Below, in pieces: positions 22,172-35,911 of a DNA stretch of 64,000 nucleotides. The notes below the pieces were generated by a model. It was not told where the DNA came from and searched no databases. It saw nothing but the letters and a program-made list of their open reading frames with translations. The stretch comes from Tethya wilhelma. Taxonomy: Eukaryota; Porifera; Demospongiae; Tethyida; Tethyidae. The stretch is from the NCBI GenBank assembly GCA_964030475.1, contig CAXIPT010000025.1, positions 84,507-148,506 of the forward strand, written 5' to 3'. Both the position numbers and the translations under genes were made by a program. Position 1 is the stretch's first letter, and each line of letters begins with the position of its first letter.

Positions 22172-23545
22172 NTACAACAGCACACAAAGATATAAAGACT
22201 GTCTTACTTCTCAGTGAGCAGGCCATCTGACACCAGCTTCAAGGCCCTCTCTATGTCATCCACGGCCATGTCCACTGACTTCAGCTGTGGAACAAATCAC
22301 CACAGTAACAACACAACCTAGTATTTATTGTGACCTCTGACCTCTGCGTCCATTGGGAAGATGGTGGAGTGCTTGGTAATGACCAAACGATCATCATGAG
22401 GGTTGTGATACTGTGAGGGTGTGAAGGTGTGAGGGTGTGAGGGTGTGAGGGTATGAAGGTTTGAGTGCATATGCTGCAACTAAGTTATGATAATTACCAT
22501 ACAGCACAAAAATTTGGCCGATTTTAATATTGGCAGATTAGCAGTTTTGGTCAAGTGGTGGTTTTGGTTAAATCCACAAAACAGACATTGCTGTGTGCAC
22601 TACTGCCAAAGTGAAATCAGCCAGTCATGAAATTTCTGATAATCTGCCAAATTTTTTCCCCGCCAATATTTTTACGGTACAACACTCACACTCATTGGTT
22701 GCATGTCCCATTCCCATTCTCCCATTCCCATGTCACCACCATGGTAGTGATGGTACTCAAACTCCGCCTCCTGCCATCCATCCTGATCTCCCGCTGGGTT
22801 ACTGCCAGTCCCCCACGACCTTCGACCTCCTCTCTGTGGCCCAGCTGCTCTCGTGCTATTCTTCTTCTGCTGTTGTTTGGTGGGCTCTATATAGAGATCA
22901 GGCTGGTACATCTTCTTGTAGTTGAGCCGATGCCGGCGGCCCTTGATGTGAGCCTTCTTGGCAAACTCATCGTTGAAGTAGCAGTCGCACATCTCACACT
23001 TGAACATGGCGTGGGGGAACTTGGGATCCCCCTTGGCGGCCACCACCAGGTGCTCTCCTGGGGGGGAAGGGGGGGGGGGATAAAATGTCAGTTAGTACAA
23101 CTTTAGTGACAACAATAAAAGATATTTTGATGCAAAACAAGATCTTCAATAGGGTTTCACAGTATAACTAGCTTCTTTCTCTGCCAACCCTTACCAGCTA
23201 CCAGACAGGCTCAGTCACGTACATACCATGGCTACAATGCCAACAGCTACTGTCATCAGTTACTTACCGACTGCCTCGGGGTCTCCGTCAGTCCCTCCTG
23301 TACCAGTTGCTGTTGGCTGAGTGGGTGTGGTCACAATACTAGCCACTCCCACTTTCTCCTTGGACATCAATGGTTTTATGGCAGTTGGTTTGTTTCCAGT
23401 AGCGGCACCAGCAGCTGCAGTGGCAGCAGTGGCAGTGGTGGAGGCAGGGGGCACTGCAGCAGGGGGAGGGTACACCTTGAGAGACTGGGAGCCACCGCTG
23501 GCAGCCCCCGTGGAGCTGAGCTGCTGACCACCAACAAATGTGATC
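22045..23545 (-). CDS. ZFR: ZFR-type zinc-finger RNA-binding protein, internal part
   Basis: Double-stranded-RNA-binding nuclear protein related to ILF2/ILF3. Exons: 23545-23268 ([13 protein letters not shown], then an Ala/Pro/Thr linker), 23057-22690, 22410-22342, 22284-22208 and 22091-22045. Exon two carries the U1-type C2H2 finger [37 protein letters not shown], which closely follows the third ZFR finger. Then come [18 protein letters not shown] and [26 protein letters not shown], the lead-in to the DZF domain. The DZF domain itself (over 250 residues in the family) is absent: only about 330 bp with one N (21908) separate the last exon from the COPE start. The first two zinc fingers are also absent on the other side, which ends at the 24670-24718 gap. 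So the locus is partial at both ends. Confidence 0.82.
22094..22172. repeat. (GA)n microsatellite with single N
   Basis: 79 bp GA tract ending in N at 22172, a (CT)n tract before a ZFR exon on the minus strand. Confidence 0.95.
22412..22464. repeat. GTGAGGGT octamer repeat
   Basis: About six copies of GTGAGGGT (with GTGAAGGT variants) just upstream of a ZFR exon. Similar runs at 46146-46180 and 47894-47942. Confidence 0.85.
22495..22679. mobile_element. Inverted-repeat element, CACAAAAATTTGG subtype
   Basis: About 185 bp element in a ZFR intron, from TACCATACAGCACAAAAATT to CCAATATTTTTACGGTA. Confidence 0.7.
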
Positions 23546-24669
23546 CTAAATAAAGAACACCATTTACTCTAAATAAACGTGGCATCATTGCTCACTCTAA
23601 ATGAAAGCACCGATGGTGCACAAGCCTCGGCACACTCATTGACAACTAGCTAGTGCACTTGTATGCATATTATGCTGTGTAAAAGAGTGTATCATAGCTA
23701 CATGTATGAGTCAATGTATTAGAAAATAATCACCTATAGGCACACAGTGACACTGTCCGTACAGCCACCACCACATCTCTGTGATGAAGCAGAAGGCCAA
23801 CGAGCATGCATAAATAAACACACATGTGTACAAAAGACCATAAGTACTGAGACTTATACAACAAGTCCCAGCTCAGTATGCCTGATCTGTGTCATGATTG
23901 ATCATCAGTGGCCTAGCACTGATGATCAATCATGATCCGCAGTGGTCTCAGCTAGCCGATAGTACAATGATCTCAGTAAGGAAAACTCAGTTTAGAAAAT
24001 CCATTGAACCAGTGGTAAAACTTTGAACAGTAATGCTCAGTTATACTGCTCGAAAGCAGATATTCAGCTACCCTGAACCATACTGAGACAGGCCATACTG
24101 CATGATGCTGCATCATGGCTGTATGCAGTCAAGAGACAGGTTGCAGCATATAAAACAATCAATTGAGTTACTTACTTGTGCAAGCAGCTAAGCCAACTGA
24201 ACCAAGCACATCACATCCAGCTAGAGCCAGAGCTTTGAACTGAACTAAGAATATCTGGTCCAACTGTAATTCTAGATAACACACACTACATAGGGCATGA
24301 TTGTGGGTGCGGTTTCGAAGCTAAGCGTTCTGGGAAGCACAAAAGCCTCAAATCTCAGAAACTACAGCGTTTTGCAAGATTCTACACAACAAATGTCTAG
24401 ATAATTCTAATTCATGAACGTAAGTACCTTCTGTTTGTACCATGGAGCTGCCATTCTTCAGATAATCTAGTAACAGACACACAGACAAAACGACTACCGT
24501 AACCCTCTGAACGCACGTGCCAAAGCTTAACTACTGGAGAACCCAAGAACCTTTCCCACTAAAACTATTGGAGAACCTTTCCCACTAAAACTAGTGGAGA
24601 ACCCAAGAACCTTTCCCACTAAAACTAGTGGAGAATCCAAGAACCTTTCCCACTAAAACTAGTGGAGAA
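23546..24669. other. Region between ZFR and gap, no confident gene
   Basis: This should hold ZFR 5' exons, but no zinc-finger sequence is seen. A small minus-strand frame at about 24455-24428 (MAAPWYKQK followed by a GTACTT donor) could be a start exon but has no family signature. 24497-24530 resembles the piggyBac-like element end at 59058 (AACCCTCTGAACGC). 23900-23935 is a short palindrome around GATGATCAATCATGATC. Confidence 0.5.
24535..24669. repeat. Minisatellite, ~34 bp unit, beside assembly gap
   Basis: About four copies of the unit TGGAGAACCCAAGAACCTTT plus CCCACTAAAACTAG run directly into the N gap, which probably hides more copies. Confidence 0.9.
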
Positions 24670-24718
24670 NNNNNNNNNNNNNNNNNNNNNNNNNNNNNNN
24701 NNNNNNNNNNNNNNNNNN
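24670..24718. other. Assembly gap (49 N)
   Basis: Run of N. The CSPG4-like coding sequence begins at once after it, so at least one 5' exon and the signal peptide lie in or beyond the gap. Confidence 0.99.
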
Positions 24719-27700
24719 CTCACCCTAGCATCCTTCCATGGCGGTCATTTCAATGTTTCTCAGCAACACTCCTCAGCATTGACACTGGAACTACACTACA
24801 AGTCACCTTTGAACTCTGGAATCATCCTAATGACATCATCAGTGGACACACCCTCTACCTATCTGGCCCTAGCTGCATCCAATCTCTCTCACATTGAGCT
24901 CATCGTCAACCAAGACTCTTCCCTGGCAACACGGCTGGTGGCAGTGGACCAAACTAAACCTTGGCACAGACTCTCTCTCAACCTCCATGGCACCTCTCTG
25001 GAGCTGTCAGTGGATGGCACCACCCTCACACACACCCTCCCCTCTCAGCTGGCCTACTCCACTGTCCTCTTGGGGGGGCCCGAATCATTTCACTCTCGAC
25101 CCCCCTCCAACCTCCCATCTTCCTACTTCATTGGCTGCATGGCCAACGTCTCCATCAATGGCTATGATGTCCTATTTGATTCCTCTCACCCCGGCGTCCA
25201 ACCAGGCTGCTGCATTGCTGCCAGGCCTCTCATGTACTGCTTTGAGAGCGACGAATCAAATCTCAGTTTCAGAACTTCCATAGTGCCCTCTCCAGCCAGC
25301 GACAATCGCCTGCAAGTCTCATTCCAGATCCAGGCCCACCTTGGTGGTCATGTGATATCCATTGGTCTTAATTCCTCGGCAGGAATGGTTGTCCTGTCCA
25401 ACGGCTCCCTCTCTCTCCACCTCACCGTGCCACACCCACCAACCACTACAGTCCACTGCCCCGGGGATATCAATCAGGAGGGGGTGTGGCACACTGTTAC
25501 ATTCACCTTTGACCCCACATCAGTCTCCTGTGATGTTGGCGGTGCTCGCTCAAGTGTGACTGTGCAGCTGCCGACGCTGGAGTTGACACAAATCACATTT
25601 GGTCGTCCTAATTACATTCCAGAGGGAATGACAACATTTAGTGGGTGTGTCCGTAGGTTAAAGGTCAACAGTGCCGACCTTTCACCTGAGCTGGCAGTCA
25701 GCACTAATTTGAATGATGTCATCAATTATGACGCGATAGACTGGCGAGACATCCAGGTTGAACTTCGAACCCTGGAGGCCCTGGAGGGAGAGAGTGTGTG
25801 GTTCACGAGGGACACCCTGCTCGTTACTCTGCCCCCTCAGATATACTCAGACGAACACGCCACTGTCTATGAACAAGAGATCCAACAAGCCATACAAGTG
25901 CAAACCACGGATGGCCCAAACGAGGGCTACTTTGCCCAAGGTAACTCGACGTTCCGCCTGAGTGATTTCACCTATTATGATGTCATATCTTTGGACGAAG
26001 AGGAACAGATCCAGTACCGTCACGGTGGCTCCATCAACACCACTGACACAGCCTCACTGGCCGTGACTGTTGGTTGCCGGGAGGAGAGAGAGGTGCTGTT
26101 TGAGGGCCCCCTCGTCGTGGAGGTCCAGCTGAGGAACGACATCCCCGTGGTCTCACGCCGGCAGAGAATGAGAGTCGCCATGGGAACGAGTCGTGTGATC
26201 ACCTCTGACATCATCACTGTTAGTGACGAGGAGACGAAAGACCCGGAGAACATTCTCTACTCTGTTGTGGGGACGACATCACCAGCCTGCGGTAGTTGTG
26301 AGGGAGAGACAATAGGAGCTGTGGTACGCACCCATAACCCCAGCCTTCATGCCAATTTCTTCTCCCAGGCTACCATCAACAGCGGTAACATCTCCTTCCA
26401 GCACTACCCTCGGTTTCGGACAGCAGGGGTGACAATCATCCTTCGAGTGTCGGACGATCTGGGCAGCTCCATTGACACTAGCATTGAGGTGCAGCCATAC
26501 GAGGGCCACATCTCCCTTCTCACCCCACAGGATGAGTGCCTCTTTGTCAAAGAAGGAGGCTTTGCCTTGCTCGATGCTGGCGACTTGAATGCTACCACTG
26601 ACTTTGAAGATCAGCAACCTGTCATAACGTACGATGTGCTGAGTGAAGCTAAGCTAGGAGCTCTCCAGAAGTTGGTTAGTTTCCCAGTCCCTGGAGGTGT
26701 GAGGTCGCAGTGGATCACTCTGGGCAATCTTGGAGGCACCACCAATGAACCACACTCCTTCACTCAAGAAGACATCAATTGTGGCCGCGTGAGGTACGTC
26801 CATCACAACTCCTCTCAACTGCTGGAGAACCTGGACAATGTCGGCTATCAGCTGCGCAGCACAGAGCTCCTTGGGCCGACTGGCAACTTCTGCATTGATG
26901 TGATTGTCAACGGCCTCCTCCATACTCCTGATATATCCATTGACATCCAACCGATCTCTGTCACTGAGAATGGTCGTGTCACCATTGACGATCAGACCCT
27001 GACCACTGACATTGACCTAGCAGCCACCTACATCCTTGACCCCATTGACCCCGATCAGCTGGGCATCGTCTATTTCCTCGTGGACACTCCCTCAGTTGGA
27101 GCGCTGGAACTCAACAGCCGTCTGCTGCGATCGGGAGACAATTTCACCGAGAGTGAAATGAGAGCGGGCTACCTGGAGTACATCCACGATGGCAGCGAGA
27201 GGCATGTGGACACCTTCTCCCTCTACGCCCAGGCCATCATCACTGATGATCTCCTCCTGAACCCTCCCAACGTCACCACTGTGGTGACGGCCAATGTGAC
27301 CGTGTCCCCTGTCAATGATAACCCCCCGAGGTTGAGCAGCAACCTGGAGCCCATCCAACCAGCCGAGGGAGGGTGGATCACCGTGACAACCAGGCATATC
27401 AATGTCGAGGATGAAGACCGACCGGAAGATGCCATCAGTATCTTTATGAGGAACCCGAGGAAGGGGAGACCGGAAGAAACACCCATAGGATATTTTGCAC
27501 TAGCTACTGATCCTAAAGTGTTTGAACGGACTTTCACCTTGGATCAGGTGAGAAGAGGAGAGGTGATATTTGTACACGAAATGAACGAGTCTCAGAGTGC
27601 CAGTCTGGAGTATACGCAGCGACTGAGAATTCATGATGGAGAACATTTTGAGAGGCCTGTAAGTCACTGTGTGTGTGTGTGTGTGTGTGTTTGTTTGCCA

Positions 27701-30700
27701 TTGCCTAGCAACCAAATTTTTAAAAGCTAATTGTGGGTTACTGGATGGGTGGAGGTGACAATAGAGTAGCTAGACATTTAGTTGCATATAGTAAAGTGCG
27801 TGATGGTTTATGATGTTCTGTGACCTTTTATGACAATTTTTGTTTTGTTTCTACTGCGATCCTGGTACCACATTCAGATACTAGCTCTGTGTACATACAT
27901 GTATTGCGTGCTTGTCAACAGAAAACATCACAAAATGCCTTGCATACCGTATAGCGGGAAATTTTTGTAGGTGCAAAATTTCGTATAAACGCAGCAGAAG
28001 AAAATTTTGTAGTTTTAAATTTCGTATACGCGGCGCGCGCTCGTATAAAGTAAATGCGGAAGTTAAATTTTCGCAATTTTAATTTTCGTATAGTCAAACC
28101 GCATACGAAATACACGAAAATTTCCACCATACGAAAATTTCCCGCTATACGGTATTATTTTTGGTAACAAACAGCACTTATATATACCGTATAGCACAAA
28201 AATTTGGCGGATTGGCGGGTTTGGTAAGGACTGCCAATATTAAATCCACCAAACAGATATTTTTGCGCATGCACATACAGAATACATAAATTGCTGCGTG
28301 CGCAAATGCCAAAATAAAATCCGCCAATCATGAAATTTTTGACAATCCGCCAAATTTTATTCCCACCAATATTTTTTGCTATACAGTAGTTCCTTTAAGT
28401 GTGCGGCACTCGATGGCCATGCAACTATAATGTGTGTGTGTTACTAGACGACACACATTCTCCCTGACCTTACTTGTATCTCTCTCTTTCTCCCTCCCTT
28501 CCAGAGTATCTCGGTCGAGGCCATCCCCCTGCTCCTCACGACGACCACTCACCTCCCCCCCTCTCAGTGCCTCACTCATCTCAATGCCATCGATGAAGAT
28601 CCAAAGTTCATTCTCAACCGCACCCACTTCTCGTTCATGCTCACTGATCACCATGGCAACGACTCAAACCTGGTCCCCAATATCCTTGTCCGTGTGTCCT
28701 CTCCTCCCTCGTACGGCACTCTGACCAGGGTCAATGGAGGGAGGAGAGAGCGGGTCTCCCAGTTCAGAGTGGCGGACATCTTGCACCATCTCATAGAGTA
28801 CAGCCTGCAGGGTGAGTGGGGAAATGTCACAGCAGATCACTTCACTCTGACATTCACCTACGGTCATAGTAGTCCCGTGTCCCTCCCTCTGAGGGTGTGT
28901 ATTGATCCCCTGCCTGTCCCCCGCCTCGTTCACGTTGGAGGTGTGTCCGTTCCTTACAACGGAGTGGTTGGAATAGGCCCCGCCCACTTGTTGGCTAATG
29001 CCACTCATGGTGCAGCTGATTCATTGGAGTATCGTATCATCAGAGAGCCTCGCTATGGCTTCATCTTCAACCAGAGCTCTGACGGGCTCATTTCCATCTC
29101 TCACTTCACTCAGGCCAATGTCGACGCTGAGGGCGTGGCCTACCAGCACAGTGGCTCCTCCCACAGCCAGGAGGACTCCTTCGAGTTCCACGTCTGCAAT
29201 GCCTACGGGTGCTCTGAAGCTCACACCTTTCCTCTCGACATTTTCTTTGTCAACCTGACGTTGGTCAACACTGGCTTCTCCCTCCTGGAGAACTCCACCC
29301 ACATCATCACTCTGGCCGAGATGAACATCTTTGCACCGGATGCCTTCAAGAACAGAAAGTTTTTGATCAAGCGTCCTCCCATTCATGGCACCCTATTGGT
29401 CGACTCACTTCCTGCAGCCGTCTTCAGCGTCCAGGACCTGCTGACTAATAGTGTCAAGTATAAGAACGATCAGCTGGAGGTCTTCTCCGATACCTTTGAG
29501 TTCAATGCCACCGCCAAGAGCGTGGAAACAGGCAGGTTCTTGTACATGGTGGGTGTTGTCAACATCACCATCATCCCAGTCAATAATTACGACCCTGAGA
29601 TCGTGGTGCTGGAGGGAACCATCATCGTAGCTGAGGGGGGGTCGGTCACCTTCTCCTCCGAGTGGCTCCAGGCTCACGATGCCGACAGCAACAATCCCGA
29701 TGAGGAGATCCTCTACATCATTAAGCCTAACTTCCCTCCATTCCTCGGCTACTTCTACCTCGATGAGGACCCCGGCTCGAGCATCAGCTACTGGACCGAG
29801 GGACAGCTGAGGAGTGGGCGTGTCTCCTACCGTCACAATCGTCCCGACACGTTCTCTACAATTGATGTGGTGGTGTTTCGTCTCTCTGATGGAGAGAGAA
29901 AGAGTCTGGACAACTCCTTCATCATCGAAATCAAGGACATTATCTTTGAGAAGTGTGCCCCAGGGGTTGGCAGGGTGTCTTTGGTAGAAGGAGGAACCAC
30001 CAATATCACCATCAATGAGCTCTGCTACGATGCCTCTAATGACGACAGCATCAGAGATGAAGACTACATCTATGTCGTCACGGCGCTCCCTGGCCAGGGG
30101 GCCTTGAGCTTCAACTCTGACCTCCTACAAGTGGGCAGTAGGTTCTCGCAGGCCCAGCTCAGAGCCAGCTATCTCTCGTACTCTCATGACCACAGCAACG
30201 AGGAAGAAGACAGTTTCACTTTTGATATCATCATCCAAAGCCGAGATGCCAGCGAACAGTTCACGTTTGATCTCCTCATCGTCCCCATTGACGACGATCC
30301 TCCGCAGGTGACCGTCTTGAAGGACCCTGTGTTCGTCGTGGAGCTAGGTCAGGTGATCATCGACAGCACGGTACTTGATATAGTGGACAGGGATTCAACC
30401 TTGGCCAAAGAGGTGGACAATATCGTCTGCAATGTGACAGTCTTCCCACGCTATGGTTTGCTACCAAAAAATAGATTCGCTGAGCATACTATACATGTTG
30501 GTTTGTTCACAAAGTTTGATGTGGACCAAGGTCACTTTGGCTACAACCACACCACCCTGGGATCCACGAGGGACTCCTTCAGAGACTCTTTCACTTTCAA
30601 CATCACCGATGGTGTCAACTACCAGAACGACACGTACACTGTCAACATTGTGATCCTGCCCAATGACATCCAGCTGAGTGTGGGCATCATTACTGTTGTG

Positions 30701-33700
30701 GAGAATGGCTACGTGACTCTCCGGGAGGAGGACATCAGGGTGCAGCACGACTACCTCCAGACCATCAACGGCAGGATCATCATCCAGCCTGGAGGGGAAC
30801 CTCAGAGAGGGGAGTTCCGACGCAACACCTCCGACTGTTCCAGCGATGGCCAGCCAATCACAGAGTTCACAATGGATGAGATTAGGTCAGGCTCCATCAT
30901 CTATTGCCATGGTGGCAGTGAGCACTCTAACGACTCCTTCCAGTTTGTGTACACCTCCATTGGCCCCGAGGGCTACGACAGAATGAGTGATGTCTACTCT
31001 CTCTATGTTGACGTCTCCCCTCTCAACGACCAGAAACCTGTCTTGTGGAAGTACCGGGAAACGAGAATCGAACCTTGGACTGGCGATAATGTCCTCTTGG
31101 ACACCCGCTACCTCAATGCCACGGACGGGGACACTTCGGACGATGGCCTCTTCTACACCATCCTAGTTCACAATGACGGCTTCATTGCATTCGTGGACAA
31201 CCCCCTGATTCACATCCAGACGTTTACCCAGCAGGACGTGAACAATGGCAGGGTGATATATGTCCACAAGTTTGATCGCGAGGGCTACATCTCCTACCAG
31301 GTTACTGACAACGTCTTTTCAGCCTCAGGCAACATCACGGTATCGAGTCGAGACCTGCTCATCCAGTGCAACAGAGAGAGATGGAGACAGCTGGAGGTGG
31401 ACTTCAAGGGAATGGCCTCCCTCAACACCTCCCACCTGGAGTGCTCCACCAACGATGCTGAGATGGTGCGACCAATCACCTACACCCTGGACACCATCCG
31501 CCACGGAGAGCTGAGAGTGGATGGGGTGCAAAGGTCAGAGTTCAACAGCAGTGAACTTAGCCTAGGTGTTGTGCACTACGTCCACACTGACGTGGACTAC
31601 TGGGAGCCAGTGGACAGGATCATAGTAGTGGCCTCCACACCTCTGGCCAACGATATGCCCATCTCTCTTCCCATTAGAATCAATTATCCCAGTACGAGGG
31701 GGAGCTCCCTGGCCGTTAATACAGGGATGGAGCTATCAGAGGGAAGCTGGGCGTGTCTCTCGGAGGATATCCTTGATGCTAGGAACTTGCGCTACTCAAC
31801 TTACAAGTCTTTAAATGATGACATCACCACTGTGAGGGATGTGGCAATGGAGTTCAGAGTGACCTCTCTACCAGCACACGGCGAGCTCCGATATCAGGAT
31901 AATGTGACGCAAGACACACCCACTTTTACTCAAGATGACATCATTGCCGGCGTGGTTTGCTATCACCATGACGACAGTGAGAATTACCACGACATCATAC
32001 CTTTTGAATTGGTGATTGGTAGTGGCTCCGTAGTCCGTGACCTGGTGAACATCTCCATCCTCCCTGTCAACGATGAGCGGCCATATCTCGTCATGAAACA
32101 ACCTAACATAACCCTAGTCAAAGGATTTAATAGAATGCTGAGTCAGCAGATTCTTGAGGTCCTTGATAAAGACACGCCTCCTGCTAACATTAGATTCACC
32201 CTAGATTCGCAGGCACACAATGCCAAGTTGATAAACACTAAGACATCCTTGGAAGTCAATGAGTTTACCCAGGAGGATATTAATCAGGGGGTGTTAGAGC
32301 TCCGTCCAGGAGAGCAAGTGGGGAATGGATCATTTGTTTTCGATGTAAGAGATGAGTCCACGGACGACGACCCCTTGAATTGTGAGTTTAGGGTGGACGT
32401 GGAGGAGCACATGCTGAACGTCAGCGGACGGAAAAGGTTAGAGTTCAGACAGAACGAGATCATGGCGGCCATCACCAGGGAGGCACTGGACTCGTGGACC
32501 AATGGGTTCAGAGGGGACACACGCTACACTGTCACCACCTCACCAAACGATGGCTACATCAGTGTTGATGGAAGTCCCACCACTAGCTTCACGCAGGAGG
32601 AGGTAGATGGGGGGAGGGTGAACTACGTGCCCAGGAGCAAGACACAGCAATATGAAGACAGCTTTACAGTTCAAGTGAAAAACAAAGATCAGACTGTTTC
32701 TGATGTTGTTGTGCTTACTAAAGTCCTTGTGATGGGAGGGGTGAGAGAGACAACAGACCTCAACTTCAGCGATCAGGATCCCTCGGATCTCTCCCTCCCT
32801 CTTCCGGAGGACCTTCTCTCTCTGGACAGACTCCAGAGTACGTCAGGGGCCTTGCTCTTCATTGACGTCATTGATGGGCCATTCTATGGACAGCTCGAGA
32901 AGAGGTTCATCTTGGATCCCGACCGACACTACCGCCAAGTCAACCATGAAGAGGACCATTTCACTTTCAAGTACAACGAGCTAACCAACGGCTGGGTGTT
33001 CTACACGTGGAACAGCAGCAATGGTGTCCCTGAGGGCACGTCTGTGAGTGATACCATCACTGTGGTGGTGAGAGCCAAAGGCATGAAGCCTGGCGAGGCA
33101 GTCGTCCACCTCCAGATCACAGCTCCCGTTGGAGTGACCCCACCCCCTCCCCCCTCCTCTCCCAGACGCAGCACAGGAAGTGAGCTAGCAGAGACCCCCT
33201 CACAGAGCTCCTCCACGGACGATGGCTTCCCCATGTACGTCCTGGTCCCCATCATTGGGGTGATCCTCATCCTTATCCTGGTCATCGTGGTAGTGGTGCT
33301 ATTCTGCCTCACACAGCAGAACAAGATCAGGAAGAAACTTCAGCCCAATGTTGGTAGCTCCACCCACAACCACGCCCACTATCCTGTCCCCCTAACGACG
33401 GCCCCTCGTCCTATGTTTTCTCCTCACTATGACTATGACCCCTCAGGGCCCACGGAACTGGACTCGGACAATGAGGACCAGAATTCCGATACCTCCTCTG
33501 GTTTCTCCGAGCCAATCTCCCTCCATCACAGCCCCGCCCACTCTCCCCATCTCTATCCCCATGTGCCCATTCCACACATGTTGTCTCGTTCTCACGTAAG
33601 CTCCGCCTACTCCAATCCCCCCGTACGACCGAGGGTGCGTAGCAATGTTTCCATCACCTTTTCAGGTCGAAACTCAGTGACCTCTGACCTCAGTGTGGAG

Positions 33701-34087
33701 GACTCACCTGAATATTACTCTCACTCCCTGCCACGCCCCCCCTTCCAGCACCCTCTGGCAGTCCCCGTGCGACCAGCCTCCCACACGGCATTCAGGGACG
33801 GAGGGGGCCACACCCACCCACCTCCTAATATGGAGAGTGGATATGCTTCAATAACAATTAGAGGTGGTACTCCTGATGATGTTACCATGGAAACCATTGC
33901 ACCTCTCGATCTTGAAGAGGATGTCATGTCTCAGTCAAAACTGGGCGTGCCAAGTTCCGATCACATGACTTTTCCGAATGCCCTTGAAGAGGACGATATG
34001 GGTATCTTGCCAGATTTCAGTAACCCCAGTGTGTTCAGAGTGGGCAACATTGGTCCAGTACTCAAGAAGGAGGAGTACTGGATCTAG
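24719..34087 (+). CDS. CSPG4: CSPG4/NG2-like transmembrane proteoglycan, 5' end missing
   Basis: Large type I membrane protein of the NG2/CSPG4 family, a cell-matrix adhesion and growth-factor co-receptor. Two exons: 24719-27658 and 28505-34087 (TAG), joined in frame. First come two laminin-G-like domains (FHGGHFNVSQQHSSALTLEL...FIGCMANVSINGYDVLF; then ...TTFSGCVRRLKVN). Then a long row of CSPG repeats, recognisable by the recurring phrases VxEGG, FTQxDIxxGxVxYxH and DxFxF; roughly fourteen to fifteen can be counted. The transmembrane helix is at about 33232-33310 (VLVPIIGVILILILVIVVVVLFCL). The cytoplasmic tail of about 250 residues is Ser/Pro/His rich and ends EEYWI, a class of PDZ ligand like the QYWV end of mammalian NG2. 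No signal peptide is present because of the gap. FREM/FRAS1 proteins share CSPG repeats but not the two N-terminal LamG plus PDZ tail. The intron at 27659-28504 carries two inverted-repeat elements. Confidence 0.92.
27945..28154. mobile_element. Inverted-repeat element, TACCGTATAGCGGGAAATTT subtype
   Basis: 210 bp, best-preserved copy. The ends TACCGTATAGCGGGAAATTT and AAATTTCCCGCTATACGGTA are perfect complements over 20 bp. Inner sequence is also palindromic (TTTCGTATA...TATACG). In the CSPG4 intron. Confidence 0.85.
28185..28388. mobile_element. Inverted-repeat element, CACAAAAATTTGGCGG subtype
   Basis: 204 bp, in tandem with the previous element, 30 bp apart, in the same intron. Starts TACCGTATAGCACAAAAATT and ends ATATTTTTTGCTATACAGTA. 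Confidence 0.8.
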
Positions 34088-34765
34088 ACCCGATCATATT
34101 CCATTGCTCTACCATACATGTGCATTCTCAAATATATGTGTGTACGATTGTGTGTGTGTTTGTATGTGTGTGTGTACGTGTGTACGTTTGTGTGTGTTGC
34201 AAAGACAGAACTAGTTTCATCTCTTCAGTTATTATAGTTGTACACAATTATATACGTAGCAGAAAATGTCACTGTTTTTTTTTTTTTGTCACTGTTCAAA
34301 ACTTGTCCTCCCCCACATTGAATTGATGATCAATATAATTATTCTATAGTTTGTGGTGAAATTTTTGTATCTTCTCATTAATTTTATGTAAATCAATATC
34401 AGTAAAAAAAAGAGAAAAAAAAACAATTATGATTTATCAAACTTGTTAATACTTCACTGTTTAGTACTTGCTAAAGGTAAGCTGTTGATAGGTAGTTTGT
34501 ACAGCTGAACCTGTTATTTGATATTTGTCGCAATGTTCAGGCTCTAAGGAAAAACAATGGAGTGCAAGAGTGTCACTTTGGACGTGCGATTAGCACCTCG
34601 ACAATTATGGACCAATCACATGGCTGCATTCTCGCAATAAGCAGCGATTCCCGCCAAATGAGTCGCTAAATCGTTTAGCGAATCTTAAATTTTAGGTGCT
34701 GCTGGTACAGAAGGACTCCGTTGGCTGCAGTTGAAGAAGAGAAGAGCTATCGCATTCATCCAGCA
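34088..34765. other. CSPG4 3' UTR and homeobox upstream region
   Basis: CSPG4 3' UTR with a degenerate TG-rich stretch (34137-34200), then A/T-rich sequence, then a GC-richer 100-150 bp directly before the homeobox ATG that could be its promoter and 5' UTR. No other gene seen. Confidence 0.6.
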
Positions 34766-35703
<938 letters not shown>

Positions 35704-35911
35704 GCACACATACACACAAACCATTCTCTTGCTGTGCAGCCCACAAGCACCAGTCTACATGTACAATCATATGTTTTTCAGCATAAAAAAATAAACTTCT
35801 TTGTGTGTCTTTTTTTTCATTTATATATATAATCACAACTTTTTTTTCCAAGTAAACTTTATCATGAATTATGTGTATGTATTTTGTATCTGAATTTTTT
35901 CCAAGTGAACT

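Noticed and set aside
24428..24455. First exon MAAPWYKQK of ZFR
   Set aside because: Does not resemble ZFR N-termini and lies within repeat-like sequence; kept only as a remark.
24662..24718. Start codon for CSPG4 before the gap
   Set aside because: The frame only opens through Ns; no real sequence supports a start there.
24719..34087. FREM/FRAS1 assignment for the CSPG-repeat protein
   Set aside because: FREM/FRAS1 lack paired N-terminal LamG domains with a short PDZ-type cytoplasmic end; CSPG4 fits better.
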